DNA from: a virus | DNA length: 64,000 nt | IMG/VR virus record: IMGVR_UViG_3300027963_004416 | Location: 62,001-126,000 of that record | Reading direction: 5' to 3' (one strand) | Shown here: piece by piece, positions 21,902 to 30,835 of the stretch | Layout of the letters: each line of letters begins with the position of its first letter | Numbering within the stretch: position 1 is the first letter of the stretch | Notes under the pieces: generated by a model | Databases searched by the model: none | The model's input: the letters and a program-made list of their open reading frames with translations, nothing else | What the model was told of the DNA's origin: nothing | Made by a program: the position numbers and the translations under genes

Positions 21902-22798
21902 ATGGCAGTCGATTTTTCTCAACTTAAGAAGTCCCGTCAAAATCAGTTCGATCAGCTTACTAGCGAACTGACCAAGCTTAACACTCAACAAACCGCTAAC
22001 AGTTCAGACGATAATCGTTTCTGGAAGGCTGAAGTAGATAAAGCAGGTAATGGCTATGCGGTAATCCGTTTTCTACCTGCACCTACCGGTGAAGATGTAC
22101 CTTTCGTGCGCGTTTGGGATCACGGATTCCAAGGACCTGGCGGCTGGTACATTGAGAAATCTCTTACCACTCTAGGTCAAAAAGACCCGGTATCAGAGTA
22201 TAATACTCAGCTTTGGAATTCAGGGGTTGAAGCAAATAAGGAAATTGTTCGTAAGCAGAAGCGACGTTTGAGTTTTGTCTCAAATATCTACGTTGTTAAG
22301 GATCCTGCGCACCCTGAGAATGAGGGTAAGGTTTTCCTATACAAGTATGGTAAAAAGATTTTCGATAAGCTTAATGAGACTATGAATCCTCAATTTGAGG
22401 ACGAGAAGCCAGTAAACCCGTTTGATCTATGGGAAGGTGCTAATTTTAAGCTTAAGATTCGAAATGTTGAAGGCTATCGTAACTATGATAAGTCAGAGTT
22501 TGAATCTCCATCACCTCTTTTAGATGATGATGAAAAACTTGAAAAGATCTGGCATTCAGAACATAAGCTGCAGCCTTTCCTTGATCCTTCTAATTTTAAA
22601 TCGTATGATGAGCTCAAGGATAAGCTTAACCGAGTACTTGGTTTGACTGGTACAGTCAAACCTCAAACACGTGCTGAGGATAGCCCACCTTGGGAAGAAG
22701 AAGCAGCGCCGGTTATTAAGTCCAAGCCTGCTCCAGTCATGGAAGAAGATGACGATGAGTCAATGGACTTCTTTAAGAAGCTGGCAGAAGAAGATTAA
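21902..22798 (+). CDS. 32: Single-stranded DNA-binding protein (T4 gp32-like)
   Basis: The 298-residue protein has the gp32 core: VVKDPAHPENEGKVFLYKYGKKIFDKLNE and WEGANFKLKIRNVEGYRNYD, a basic N-terminal LKKSRQ segment (for cooperative binding) and the acidic C-terminal tail EEDDDESMDFFKKLAEED that recruits partners. The zinc-binding Cys/His residues of T4 gp32 are absent from the equivalent loop (FQGPGGWYIEKSLTTLG). I use ATG 21902, 8 bases after AAGGAG; an upstream extension lacks support. Codons are biased toward high expression. It meets the minus-strand lysozyme gene tail to tail with a 4-base overlap. Confidence 0.94.
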   Translation: MAVDFSQLKKSRQNQFDQLTSELTKLNTQQTANSSDDNRFWKAEVDKAGNGYAVIRFLPAPTGEDVPFVRVWDHGFQGPGGWYIEKSLTTLGQKDPVSEYNTQLWNSGVEANKEIVRKQKRRLSFVSNIYVVKDPAHPENEGKVFLYKYGKKIFDKLNETMNPQFEDEKPVNPFDLWEGANFKLKIRNVEGYRNYDKSEFESPSPLLDDDEKLEKIWHSEHKLQPFLDPSNFKSYDELKDKLNRVLGLTGTVKPQTRAEDSPPWEEEAAPVIKSKPAPVMEEDDDESMDFFKKLAEED

Positions 22799-24492
22799 GC
22801 AGATGCACTATGAGTGGTTCCAATATTAAGTGAACCACGAGAAGCGATAGGTGATGGAATGGGGGCTTGCATATCTGGAACTTTGCTGCCCCCTACTCCT
22901 TTGGTTTTTGACATATCAACATTATTAATTACCGGGGCAGTCTGCTTAGCCTCTACAGTTTTTTGCTTGACGTCTTGAGTCATTTCGGATATTTGCTGAC
23001 CTTTACCAGGGCGCGCTACTTCCAACTGCGGTGCACTAGCACTTTCCGGGGAAGGCGCTGCAGCGCTACCAGCATCCGCTAGTTTACTATCACTACTAAA
23101 CTCTGCAAAGTATTTTTCTCTTTCTTCAAGACCATTATATCCGCCATTGACTACTTTAGTCACTGCTTTAGTATCCCCCCAGTCTTTTATTCTTCGGGCA
23201 TTAAATGGTCTTTTTAAAAACCAGAGAGCTGATTCTGCTGCATATTTTGGATCAGATAACTTATCAGGATCTTCAACAAAATTATAGCCTAAATCTTTTG
23301 ATATAGCGGCATAATTACTTCTACCAGTTATCTGTAAGAATCCACGACCCTTATACTTGATACCATCACCAGGTTCAACGTTGCCTAAATCTTTTCTGCC
23401 TTCATAGGCCTGCCCGCTTGCAAGCTCTTCAGAATATTTAAATCCGCCCGACTCGTGAGCTGTTTGAGCTAAAATTTGCGCACGGGCTACAGGATTTGTT
23501 ATTCCTTCTTTAGAAATAGCAGAATTCATAGCTGATACGCCTGCATTAAACCCTGGTCCCTTTTTAGGTGAGCCTGGCTTAGCTGCCTTCTTTTCTTTAC
23601 CTTCGGCGGTTTTACCGGGCAGCTCTACTCCTGCCGAAGTAGTAGCTGCGGCAGCTGGTTTTTCTTCCGGGGTAGCAGCAGACCCGGAGGTTGCTTCTTT
23701 TCCTGCTTCTGGTTTAGCTGTTGGCTCCTTACCACCTTCATCTTTTTTGCCGCCTTCACCTTCCTTGCCGCCCTCTTTATCTTCTTTCATCTTATCTGTA
23801 GCATAATCTACTGCTACTGCACCAACGGTAAGAGCAGCTGCAGCTTTTCCTAGCTTGCCCATCTTACCAATACGTTTACCAATTTTGACCATACTGGTAA
23901 TCATATCAGTTATATTCTTAACGAACTTACCGCCTATAAAAAGTGCAAGTCCCCCGGCAGCAACTTTTATTGCTGTACCTAGGTTACCCATTTCATCTAC
24001 ATTTGTGCTAAGCTTATCAGTAAACCCACCAAACAGGGCATTTATTTTCTTCTGTACATCCTCTGGTAATACTGCATAAACTATACCAGCAAGAGCAGCC
24101 ATGAAAGCTGGATTAGAGAACAGTGAAGATGCCTCTTCTTTAATACTTGTTGGCTGCTCTGCTTGTGGAGTTTCAGGCTTACGGGCTTCTAACGTTTTTT
24201 CTTCTTGCTCATAAGCACCTTTTTGAGATCGACTTTTAATAGTATTATTAATATCTTTTAAAGATGAAGCGATAAGCTTCATACTCTCTGCCACTTTATC
24301 TAGACCAGAGAATGATAAAGGAGTCTTGGTAATAGTTTGATAAAATTCCGGGGCATTATCCCCTGCGTCGCTTTTTGATACGAATCTTCCACCCTTACCT
24401 CTATAGACGCCCCCTGAATGCATAAGATCATTTACCATCCCTAAATTCTGGACGGTCTCTTTACCTGCTTTAGTTTTAGTTTTATTATCCAT
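22795..24492 (-). CDS. Tail hub/tape-measure-like protein with GH19 lysozyme domain
   Basis: The 565-residue protein has hydrophobic segments (about 130-150 and 185-225), a Lys/Glu/Ala/Pro-rich linker (about 235-310), a glycoside hydrolase 19 domain (about 310-465) and a disordered tail. In the GH19 part, AQILAQTAHESGGFKYSEE carries the catalytic Glu, and YEGRKDLGN and YKGRGFLQITGRSNY are family signatures. GH19 domains cut peptidoglycan or chitin. Its place in the baseplate gene group suggests a tail-tip lysozyme used at entry. It probably takes the place of the lysozyme domain missing from the gp5-like hub protein. Confidence 0.85.
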   Translation of the reverse strand: MDNKTKTKAGKETVQNLGMVNDLMHSGGVYRGKGGRFVSKSDAGDNAPEFYQTITKTPLSFSGLDKVAESMKLIASSLKDINNTIKSRSQKGAYEQEEKTLEARKPETPQAEQPTSIKEEASSLFSNPAFMAALAGIVYAVLPEDVQKKINALFGGFTDKLSTNVDEMGNLGTAIKVAAGGLALFIGGKFVKNITDMITSMVKIGKRIGKMGKLGKAAAALTVGAVAVDYATDKMKEDKEGGKEGEGGKKDEGGKEPTAKPEAGKEATSGSAATPEEKPAAAATTSAGVELPGKTAEGKEKKAAKPGSPKKGPGFNAGVSAMNSAISKEGITNPVARAQILAQTAHESGGFKYSEELASGQAYEGRKDLGNVEPGDGIKYKGRGFLQITGRSNYAAISKDLGYNFVEDPDKLSDPKYAAESALWFLKRPFNARRIKDWGDTKAVTKVVNGGYNGLEEREKYFAEFSSDSKLADAGSAAAPSPESASAPQLEVARPGKGQQISEMTQDVKQKTVEAKQTAPVINNVDMSKTKGVGGSKVPDMQAPIPSPIASRGSLNIGTTHSASA

Positions 24493-25830
24493 TTAGTTCA
24501 GAATGCAGAAAGTAGGTGCTGAAGTAGTTGACGGTAAGCCTTGCTTACCGGGCGAAGCCATAGTTATATTCTTACTATTATTAATATTAGTAATTGAAAC
24601 TTGTTGTACATTAGTCATCTCATCTTTAAAAGCAACATCCTCGGAAGACTGCGCGATAGGCTCTGCTGCAGAACTAGGGGTAGATGTTTCAAGAGTAGCT
24701 GAAGGGGAAGAAGACGACCCTGCTGATGCAGCTTTAGTAGGAGTAGCAGGTGCAGTAGAATTGCCAGCCGCGGCCGGCTTACCAGAAGCTGCTGCAGGCG
24801 CTGATGATTTTTTCCCTACCGCAGTAGCAGCAGCCGGGGCTGCACTTACACGTTGCTGCGTAGCAGCATTTGAAGGAGCTGCACTTTTTTTAGGCTCCGG
24901 CTTGACCTCTTTTTTACCTTCGTCATCATCGCCAGTAAACACATCATAGATGTCAGATCCTATTGACCATAAATCATATAAAATAAGACCTAGACTTAAT
25001 AAAGTACCTACGCCCGGTATAGCTTTAAGAAAATTTTTACCTAGACTAATTAATTTTGGAATAATTTTATCTTTTAATACTTTAAATTTTTTTAAGAAAC
25101 TAAATTTGCCAAGTTTTTTAGCTTCTTTCATATCCTTCTTAGCATCTTTTATACCGGACTTAGCTTTATCACTAGCTTTACCTAAACCCTCTTCTAGGTC
25201 TTTTTTTTCCTTTACAAATTTACCTTTTTCATCTCTAAGTCTACCTTGTTTATCTCTTAATTCCTTCTTTTCTGTGTCAATAGAAGAGGCTTGTTCATTG
25301 GTTGACTCGGCTACTAAACCTGTTACTCTTGCAAGCTCCATTATGGAATCAAATGCACCCTTAACTGATTGAAAGACTTTAAACCCGAAATATGTAATTA
25401 AGATTTTATCTAGGTTCTGCACAGCAAGTAACACTGCATCGACTATAGGTTTGGCCACACCTAAATTACTTAAGAACTTTTCAAAGAATCCCCCTACTAG
25501 CGCCTTAACTTTATCATTCATTAATAAAGGAATTAATAGTGCAAGTTTAGCAATACTTAGTCCCGCTTGAGCAGTTGATTCGCCTGCAGCTTTAATAGTA
25601 TCGCCAATACCTGGCTTTTGCTCCGGAGTTTGTTCTGGGGACGGGGCAGGAAATAAAAGTGAAATTATGTTCTCTTTAAGCTTCTTAAGTTCTATTTTTA
25701 TCACTGCAGAACTTTTTTCTATTACTTGAGCTGTAGAGTTAGCGTGCTGCTTTTCCTTAGCAGCACCCATGGTAATACTCTTCTTCATAGAAGCAATGTT
25801 TTTAACTGATGCTGCTTTACTATCTGCCAT
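24493..25830 (-). CDS. Tape-measure candidate (445 aa)
   Basis: The protein has an N-terminal helical part, hydrophobic segments (about residues 90-130 and 265-290, the latter IPGVGTLLSLGLILYDLW), a charged coiled-coil-like stretch (about 185-245) and an Ala/Pro/Ser-rich C-terminal third. There is no catalytic motif. It directly follows the gp26-type chaperone with its frameshift extension, the place where tape-measure genes sit in many tailed phages. The T4 counterpart would be gp29; I cannot confirm this from motifs. The ATG overlaps the end of the frameshift frame. Confidence 0.55.
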   Translation of the reverse strand: MADSKAASVKNIASMKKSITMGAAKEKQHANSTAQVIEKSSAVIKIELKKLKENIISLLFPAPSPEQTPEQKPGIGDTIKAAGESTAQAGLSIAKLALLIPLLMNDKVKALVGGFFEKFLSNLGVAKPIVDAVLLAVQNLDKILITYFGFKVFQSVKGAFDSIMELARVTGLVAESTNEQASSIDTEKKELRDKQGRLRDEKGKFVKEKKDLEEGLGKASDKAKSGIKDAKKDMKEAKKLGKFSFLKKFKVLKDKIIPKLISLGKNFLKAIPGVGTLLSLGLILYDLWSIGSDIYDVFTGDDDEGKKEVKPEPKKSAAPSNAATQQRVSAAPAAATAVGKKSSAPAAASGKPAAAGNSTAPATPTKAASAGSSSSPSATLETSTPSSAAEPIAQSSEDVAFKDEMTNVQQVSITNINNSKNITMASPGKQGLPSTTSAPTFCILN

Positions 25831-26017
25831 TTGATTGCTGTCTTAACCTTTCCTGTTCTCTTTCTAAGTATTCTCTTAGCATATCAACATAAAGATCCCG
25901 CTCAAATGGTATTAAGTCTTCTATTTCAGTTATTGACCATTTATGATACTGAGCCAAGCTAAAAATTAACTGATAATAGTTAGCTAAGGTATTATGACTC
26001 AGCCCAGCGTAAAAAAA
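25820..26017 (-). CDS. -1 frameshift extension of the gp26-like protein
   Basis: On the minus strand the gp26 gene ends GAT-TTT-TTT-ACG-CTG-GGC-TGA. The seven T residues (26011-26017) form a perfect U-UUU-UUU slippery site. Shifting -1 there opens a 63-codon frame beginning YAGLSHNTLANYYQ and running through LAQYHKWSITEIEDLIPFERDLYVDML to a TAG at 25820-25822. This frame lacks an ATG or ribosome site of its own near its beginning, and its sequence resembles short helical chaperone extensions (HK, IE-x-LIPFERDLY). This is the pattern of lambda G/GT-type tail assembly chaperones. Confidence 0.72.
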   Translation of the reverse strand, partial: FFYAGLSHNTLANYYQLIFSLAQYHKWSITEIEDLIPFERDLYVDMLREYLEREQERLRQQSNGR

Positions 26018-26709
26018 TCACTCAAACTCGTTAGCTTAATTGTTCTTTCATTACCAAGACTATTAACATACTTTAGTTCATGATAAAGTCTTGGCATAGT
26101 ATTAAAAAACTCTTGAATTTTTTTAAATGTATTAACATCTAGTGATTGAATAAATTCTTCTAGTTCTTGCTCTGTTGAATCAACAGCACTAAACTCTTGA
26201 CCATCTAATATTACCTTATCCAGACAATAAGTAAGAATTTTAAAGAATACATCGTATTCTTCTTCAACTTCTAATAAAAGCTTTGCTAGATCAGATCTAG
26301 GATATCTCATAATTAAAGTAAGACTATCATCGGCTTTAATAGTTTTAGTATGTTCCGGATCTTCTTTAACTTCTATTTCGTCCAAGTTAATTTCAAACTC
26401 ATACCTCTTATTATCTTCAGTGTCTCTATATGCTAGTTCTATAATGTTATTAACTGATTTAGATCTTATCTTCAAGAAAATATACTCTAAATCAAATGTA
26501 GTAAAATCATCAACTGAGACTGTATCACTAATAATACAATTATTAAGTACTTGCTTAACTGCGTTAAGCACCTGGTTAGAATCTTCACTTGATTGTGCTA
26601 TTAAAAGAACCTTTTCTTCTTTAACTAGGAAAGGTCTAAATTTAAGCTTATCTTTTGTTGATGGTAATGTTAATTCAAATATAGGATGATTAATTTTAGG
26701 TAATGCCAT
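25999..26709 (-). CDS. 26: Baseplate hub protein / tail assembly chaperone (T4 gp26-like)
   Basis: The 236-residue protein begins MALPKINHPIFELTLPSTKDKLKFRPFLVKEEKVLLIA, the T4_baseplate (PF12322) signature. T4 gp26 is needed for hub assembly. I start it at 26709, after TTGGAG; a longer opening to 26721 is not needed. The gene ends at a U7 slippery run followed by a -1 frame (25820-26017), which suggests two products in a fixed ratio. Confidence 0.85.
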   Translation of the reverse strand: MALPKINHPIFELTLPSTKDKLKFRPFLVKEEKVLLIAQSSEDSNQVLNAVKQVLNNCIISDTVSVDDFTTFDLEYIFLKIRSKSVNNIIELAYRDTEDNKRYEFEINLDEIEVKEDPEHTKTIKADDSLTLIMRYPRSDLAKLLLEVEEEYDVFFKILTYCLDKVILDGQEFSAVDSTEQELEEFIQSLDVNTFKKIQEFFNTMPRLYHELKYVNSLGNERTIKLTSLSDFFTLG

Positions 26710-26721
26710 TATAAACTCCAA

Positions 26722-27702
26722 TTAAAAATTATTAAGTCCAGAAGAAACAATTCTTGCGTTATTTACTACGTTAATAATATCTGCAACACCGGTGGGCTTT
26801 CTAGTTGATGCTAGTACTTGTACAGCAGATCCTACCTTCATTATTTGTTGTAGAAGACTGCTTTGTTTAGGAGTATTATCGAGCAGAGGTGCAACATTAA
26901 GCTCATCAAGCTTCCAGTTAGAGAAGGTGAAAGTAACTGGAAATCTAACAAAAGAATCATTTTCTGCCCAGCTTAATTGTACGTCACCGAGGAAGATTGG
27001 ATATGCATCCATAAGTGTAAGTGTGTTAATTTTTCTATTAGTTTCATCTATCATCACTATCTGGATATCGACAGTATAAAGAGGTCCAAGCTCGTCTCTT
27101 TTATATTCTACTTGAAATGGGCTAAGTTCATAGCTTACAGTATTATCGCGATGGCGTCCATCATATCTAACTATACTGTTCATCCACCTGTAAAAGAATT
27201 TGTGAATTTTACCAGTATTATCACCTATAAACGTAAATGACTGATCTGTGAAGGTAGGCAGGTAAGGTTTTTTCTCTGCCACACCGTAACCATATCTTCT
27301 TATTTCAGTAGTATTTAATGATACACCAGGTAGGCTACACGATTCACATAGCAATCCTATTTCCCTCATTTCTGTACCACCGCCTGTAGCGTCCAGGCTT
27401 ACTTCATTTCTACCAGTACCTACATTAGTAGAGGCATTTCTAATACGCGACAATTTTCGAGGCATAGGAATGTTTACATAGAAATGACTCGTTCGCTGAA
27501 CACCTCTTAATCTATTAAGATTTGCAATGAAGTTTGAAACATTTTTTGGATTATCACCTGAAGGGGTCTTACTATCAATGCCAAATAACTTCTCTAAAGG
27601 TCCTTTTATAGAGGGCGGCAAAAAGTCCTTTACAACATTAACGGTACCAGCAATATCTCTGCCTCTTGATAGTACACCATTAACCTGTTCTGAAATTGTC
27701 AT
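26722..27702 (-). CDS. 54: Baseplate tail-tube initiator (T4 gp54-like)
   Basis: The 326-residue protein contains the tube-like core SFTFIGDNTGKIHKFFYRWMNSIV and a C-terminal LGDVQLSWAENDSFVRFPVTFTFSNW strand set that resembles tail tube proteins (gp19/gp54 family). gp54 starts tail tube polymerisation on the baseplate. Its ATG overlaps the upstream stop (TAATG). The N-terminal ~70 residues are an extension rich in Pro and Asn. Confidence 0.8.
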   Translation of the reverse strand: MTISEQVNGVLSRGRDIAGTVNVVKDFLPPSIKGPLEKLFGIDSKTPSGDNPKNVSNFIANLNRLRGVQRTSHFYVNIPMPRKLSRIRNASTNVGTGRNEVSLDATGGGTEMREIGLLCESCSLPGVSLNTTEIRRYGYGVAEKKPYLPTFTDQSFTFIGDNTGKIHKFFYRWMNSIVRYDGRHRDNTVSYELSPFQVEYKRDELGPLYTVDIQIVMIDETNRKINTLTLMDAYPIFLGDVQLSWAENDSFVRFPVTFTFSNWKLDELNVAPLLDNTPKQSSLLQQIMKVGSAVQVLASTRKPTGVADIINVVNNARIVSSGLNNF

Positions 27703-28298
27703 TATCGTCTCTTAATTATATTTTTTGAGTCTCTATAGACATTAGTTACATTAGTATTAAATCTTTGAAGTGGTAGAAATAATGCAATGTTCCACTCATC
27801 AGGGGATATGTAAATAAATCTAGACTTGATATGTTTATTTAGATAGTGCTTGACACAAGGCGCAAAATATTTAAGTTTAGAGGTTCTATCGAGTATAGAA
27901 TATGATATCCTTAACCTTGTCGTTTCATTCATTTTATCGTTATTCAACAACGGATATAGGTTATCCATTAGAATTGCTCTGTAAGGATAAGGAAGGTAAT
28001 GAAGGTTTAGTCCTAAAAATCCATCCTTAACTTTCTTAAACGGAAATATTAGCGGGTATCTGTCATAATAAGGTAAAGTATCTTTATGTTTTGCATCATA
28101 GTTAAATAGATACATTTGACCTGTCAAAACAGCCGTTCGTCCGCGATCAGAATTTAATTTAATTAATCTGCTAGGATCAGTTGTCTTCTCTTCCGCAGCT
28201 CTAGATCTAAGCCAGGTGCTTGCATCGACGATGTTTTTAGGGTCGATTCCGCTTATACTTGCATCTCTTAAGATGTTTGAAAAAACTGTACCTTTCAA
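27702..28298 (-). CDS. DNA end protector-like protein (T4 gp2-like, tentative)
   Basis: The 198-residue protein has GQMYLFNYDAKHKDTLPYYDRYPLIFPFKKVKDGFLGLNLHYLPYPYRAILMDNLYPLL and later FIYISPDEWNIALFLPLQRF. This is the pattern I associate with proteins labelled DNA end protector gp2 in marine T4-like phages. In T4 gene 2 is next to gene 4, as here. The link to T4 gp2 itself is weak at sequence level. It overlaps both neighbours by 1-4 bases. Confidence 0.6.
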   Translation of the reverse strand: MKGTVFSNILRDASISGIDPKNIVDASTWLRSRAAEEKTTDPSRLIKLNSDRGRTAVLTGQMYLFNYDAKHKDTLPYYDRYPLIFPFKKVKDGFLGLNLHYLPYPYRAILMDNLYPLLNNDKMNETTRLRISYSILDRTSKLKYFAPCVKHYLNKHIKSRFIYISPDEWNIALFLPLQRFNTNVTNVYRDSKNIIKRR

Positions 28299-28738
28299 TT
28301 TTTTATACCTAGCTCTTTTTCTGTTAGTTTAACAAACTTCCACTTTCTATCTTCGCAGAAAGCAGTAGCAGCTTTCCATTTAGCTTCATTAATACCGTAA
28401 GTAACTACTTCCCGTATATACCTTCTTGACTTATTGTTCTTTTTTACTTCAGGGGGCCTTGTCTGTGATGCAGGTTTTATTTCTATAACTAAAACCTCTA
28501 TAGTACCATCCATATTTTTCTTCTTCACATAAAAGTCAGGAAAATAGCGATGAATTTTATTATCTACTGGTGATCTATACGGTATGCAGAACTCTTCGCT
28601 AGCCCATTCTATAATGTTAGGGTGCTTATCTAAATAAAGCATAAACTTTAGCTCGTAAGAACTACGATAAATAATATTAGTAGGATCACCTCTGTACTTC
28701 TCTGGGTGCACGGGCTTAAAATAACCTTTATAACTCAT
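28295..28738 (-). CDS. 4: Head completion protein (T4 gp4-like), PD-(D/E)XK-like fold
   Basis: The 147-residue protein begins MSYKGYFKPVHPEKYRGDPTNIIYRSSYELKFMLYLDKHPNIIEW, the gp4 signature, and continues with HRYFPDFYV and VIEIKPASQT, the D...E-x-K residues of a TnsA/PD-(D/E)XK nuclease. gp4 is one of the last proteins added to the head before the tail joins. I start it at 28738; an opening to 28771 would overlap the divergent gene. A CATAAATA sequence on the minus strand (28744-28751) may be its late promoter. Confidence 0.88.
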   Translation of the reverse strand: MSYKGYFKPVHPEKYRGDPTNIIYRSSYELKFMLYLDKHPNIIEWASEEFCIPYRSPVDNKIHRYFPDFYVKKKNMDGTIEVLVIEIKPASQTRPPEVKKNNKSRRYIREVVTYGINEAKWKAATAFCEDRKWKFVKLTEKELGIKN

Positions 28739-28743
28739 AAGAG

Positions 28744-28751
28744 TATTTATG
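28744..28751 (-). promoter_or_regulatory. Late-promoter-like CATAAATA between divergent genes
   Basis: On the minus strand CATAAATA differs from the T4 late consensus TATAAATA at one base and lies 5 bases before the gp4 start codon. It overlaps the ATG of the divergent gp48-like gene, so it is constrained by coding and may be a coincidence. Confidence 0.35.
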
Positions 28752-29963
28752 GCAGATATCGACACAAACAATTATGTACAGAATGGAAACTTCTACGATC
28801 AGTTCAGGTCAAACGGTGGCCAGTCTACACCCGGGTCTATTGAGTCTTTCAACGGTGATGTTAACAAAGCGTTAAGTACGGTATCAGGTGGTTTTTCTCT
28901 TAGCGGGCTTACTAGTAAGATTTCATCTATTGGTTCAGTTGATACTGTGAATAAATTTCTGTCAGTCTCTAAATTTAAAGATACATTTGGCTCGCCACCT
29001 GCAATACCTGGCCCTACGCCTGATGAAGTTACAAGCAAGTCTGTCAAACCACCATCGGAACTAGTTTATCCAGAAGATCTAGCTGATTATTTTATTACCT
29101 TCAAGTTCTTTGAGCGCTATCAAAAAAGCCCCATACAGCCGGTTGTTACATTGCCTGAGGTTAATATATCTCTTCCATTACCAGCTAATTTAAAAGAAAA
29201 TTTTCAGGCAACATACTCGGAGAAGCAGTTAGGTATATTTGGTATATTAGAAGAAGCAGGTATGCTTAATCCAGAGACCGCCGGTGAATTGTTTAGCGGC
29301 AGCAATACTAAAGAAGCAATATCTAGTTTTTCAGATAAAGGTGGCGCACTCGCCGATGTACTTACTAAGGGTGGAAATAAAACACAAAATTCTATTCTAG
29401 CTGTCAGGGGTCTTATATCAGGCACTGAAGCCGGGGCAGCTCTAGACCGGGCTACAGGTGCAGTATTTAACCCACATCAGGCTCTGCAGTTTGAAGGTGT
29501 CACTTTAAGAAAGCATAGCTTTAGTTTTAGATTATCACCGTCAAGTGAAAAAGAATCGAGAAAATTAAAGGCCATTTTACTACAGCTTAAAAAGAGAATG
29601 CTACCTGAAAAGACAGGTTTAGCATTAAGGTTTCCTAATCAATGCTCCATAACTATTACTACACCTGCCGGGGAATTTGCAGGGGATAAGCCCTCAATGG
29701 GAGGTTATGATTCATACATTATAATAAAAAAATGTTACCTAGAATCTATGTCAATTAACTATGCACCTGCAGGTGTACCATCATTCTTCTCAGGCGGTAG
29801 GCACCCAACAGAAATAGAAGTAGAACTTAATTTTGGTGAGATTGAGCCTGTAGTTCAAAATGACTTTACCGGTGCGTCCGGTCCCGCTCTCTCTTCCAAA
29901 GAAATAAGTGATATAAGAACTGCATCCACAACGAGCCCTACAAATAACAATACAAGCAAATGA
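28749..29963 (+). CDS. 48: Baseplate tail-tube cap (T4 gp48-like)
   Basis: The 404-residue protein ends in a tube-cap-like region: FEGVTLRKHSFSFRLSPSSEKESRKLKAILLQLKKRMLPE..., CYLESMSINYAPAGVPSFFSGGRHPTEIEVELNFGEIEPV, a pattern typical of T4 gp48. gp48 binds the hub top and, with gp54, starts the tail tube. In T4 genes 48 and 54 are adjacent in one operon; here they are on opposite strands, with gp2- and gp4-like genes between. Confidence 0.82.
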   Translation: MADIDTNNYVQNGNFYDQFRSNGGQSTPGSIESFNGDVNKALSTVSGGFSLSGLTSKISSIGSVDTVNKFLSVSKFKDTFGSPPAIPGPTPDEVTSKSVKPPSELVYPEDLADYFITFKFFERYQKSPIQPVVTLPEVNISLPLPANLKENFQATYSEKQLGIFGILEEAGMLNPETAGELFSGSNTKEAISSFSDKGGALADVLTKGGNKTQNSILAVRGLISGTEAGAALDRATGAVFNPHQALQFEGVTLRKHSFSFRLSPSSEKESRKLKAILLQLKKRMLPEKTGLALRFPNQCSITITTPAGEFAGDKPSMGGYDSYIIIKKCYLESMSINYAPAGVPSFFSGGRHPTEIEVELNFGEIEPVVQNDFTGASGPALSSKEISDIRTASTTSPTNNNTSK

Positions 29964-30835
29964 TTAATTTATTCGATAAATTTCCTAAAGTATCTTATGG
30001 CAATAATATTGCAATTAATATACTTACTTCAATAAAATTTAATGATATTGCAAAGAGAAATAATTTTGTCTTCTATCCCTACGTAGTTCAAGAAGGGGAG
30101 AGAGCAGATATAATATCTGCAAATTATTACGATGATGCAAAATATTCTTGGGTAATATATGCCGCCAATGATATTATAGATCCCTTTTATGATTGGCCGT
30201 TAAGTGAGAATGATTTTAAAACGTTTATTATTAAGAAGTATAGTTCTGCACAAGCAGCTATAGAAAAAATAGTATACTATACAACAAATTGGGAAGATGA
30301 TGATAGCATGCTATCTACGTCAGCATATCAAGCACTACCTGCAAGTCTAAAAAAATACTGGCAACCAATTGCAGGTATCAACAACAATATAGTTTCCTAT
30401 GAAAGAAAACCGCTTTCATTAATTAAAGAAACTAACAAAACGATTTATATTAATGTTGGTAATTCTAGTATTTTTAAATTAGAAGATAAAATACTTCAAT
30501 CAAACAGTACTTTAATAAGCACCGGCTTCGTCAAGAGTATCTCAGGTAATACAATATCGGTTCAACATATAGAAGGTTTATTTAATTCAACGTCAAATGT
30601 ATCTCTTTTCACAGACATAAACTCTAATACATCTGTTAGTGAGGTGATTAATTACATTGAAGATAGCTCTGGTAATTATATTAATTTAAATATACCAGAT
30701 AACGAGCTTGTTTACTGGAAACAAGTTAGTGCATATGATAGTGAAATAGAATTTAATAACTCAAAAAAAACTATTAAACTGCTTGATAAAGTATACCTTG
30801 ATCAAGTAGAAAAAGAACTTAAAGAGCTGCTGTAA
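29960..30835 (+). CDS. 53: Baseplate wedge protein (T4 gp53-like)
   Basis: The 291-residue protein begins MINLFDKFPKVSYGNN and has YPYVVQEGERADIISANYYDDAKYSWVIYAANDIIDPFYDWPLSENDF, the LysM-like first domain of gp53, which clamps baseplate wedges together. It is longer than T4 gp53 (196 residues), with an additional C-terminal beta region. It overlaps gp48 by 4 bases. Confidence 0.87.
   Translation: MINLFDKFPKVSYGNNIAINILTSIKFNDIAKRNNFVFYPYVVQEGERADIISANYYDDAKYSWVIYAANDIIDPFYDWPLSENDFKTFIIKKYSSAQAAIEKIVYYTTNWEDDDSMLSTSAYQALPASLKKYWQPIAGINNNIVSYERKPLSLIKETNKTIYINVGNSSIFKLEDKILQSNSTLISTGFVKSISGNTISVQHIEGLFNSTSNVSLFTDINSNTSVSEVINYIEDSSGNYINLNIPDNELVYWKQVSAYDSEIEFNNSKKTIKLLDKVYLDQVEKELKELL

Noticed and set aside
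24503-25372. Plus-strand open frames opposite the tape-measure candidate
   Set aside because: They are produced by Ala- and Lys-rich codons on the minus strand, with no ribosome sites and no known domains.
22795-28738. The minus-strand block considered as a prophage or foreign insertion
   Set aside because: All recognisable genes in it are T4-type tail and head genes that fit the same phage; only the orientation differs.
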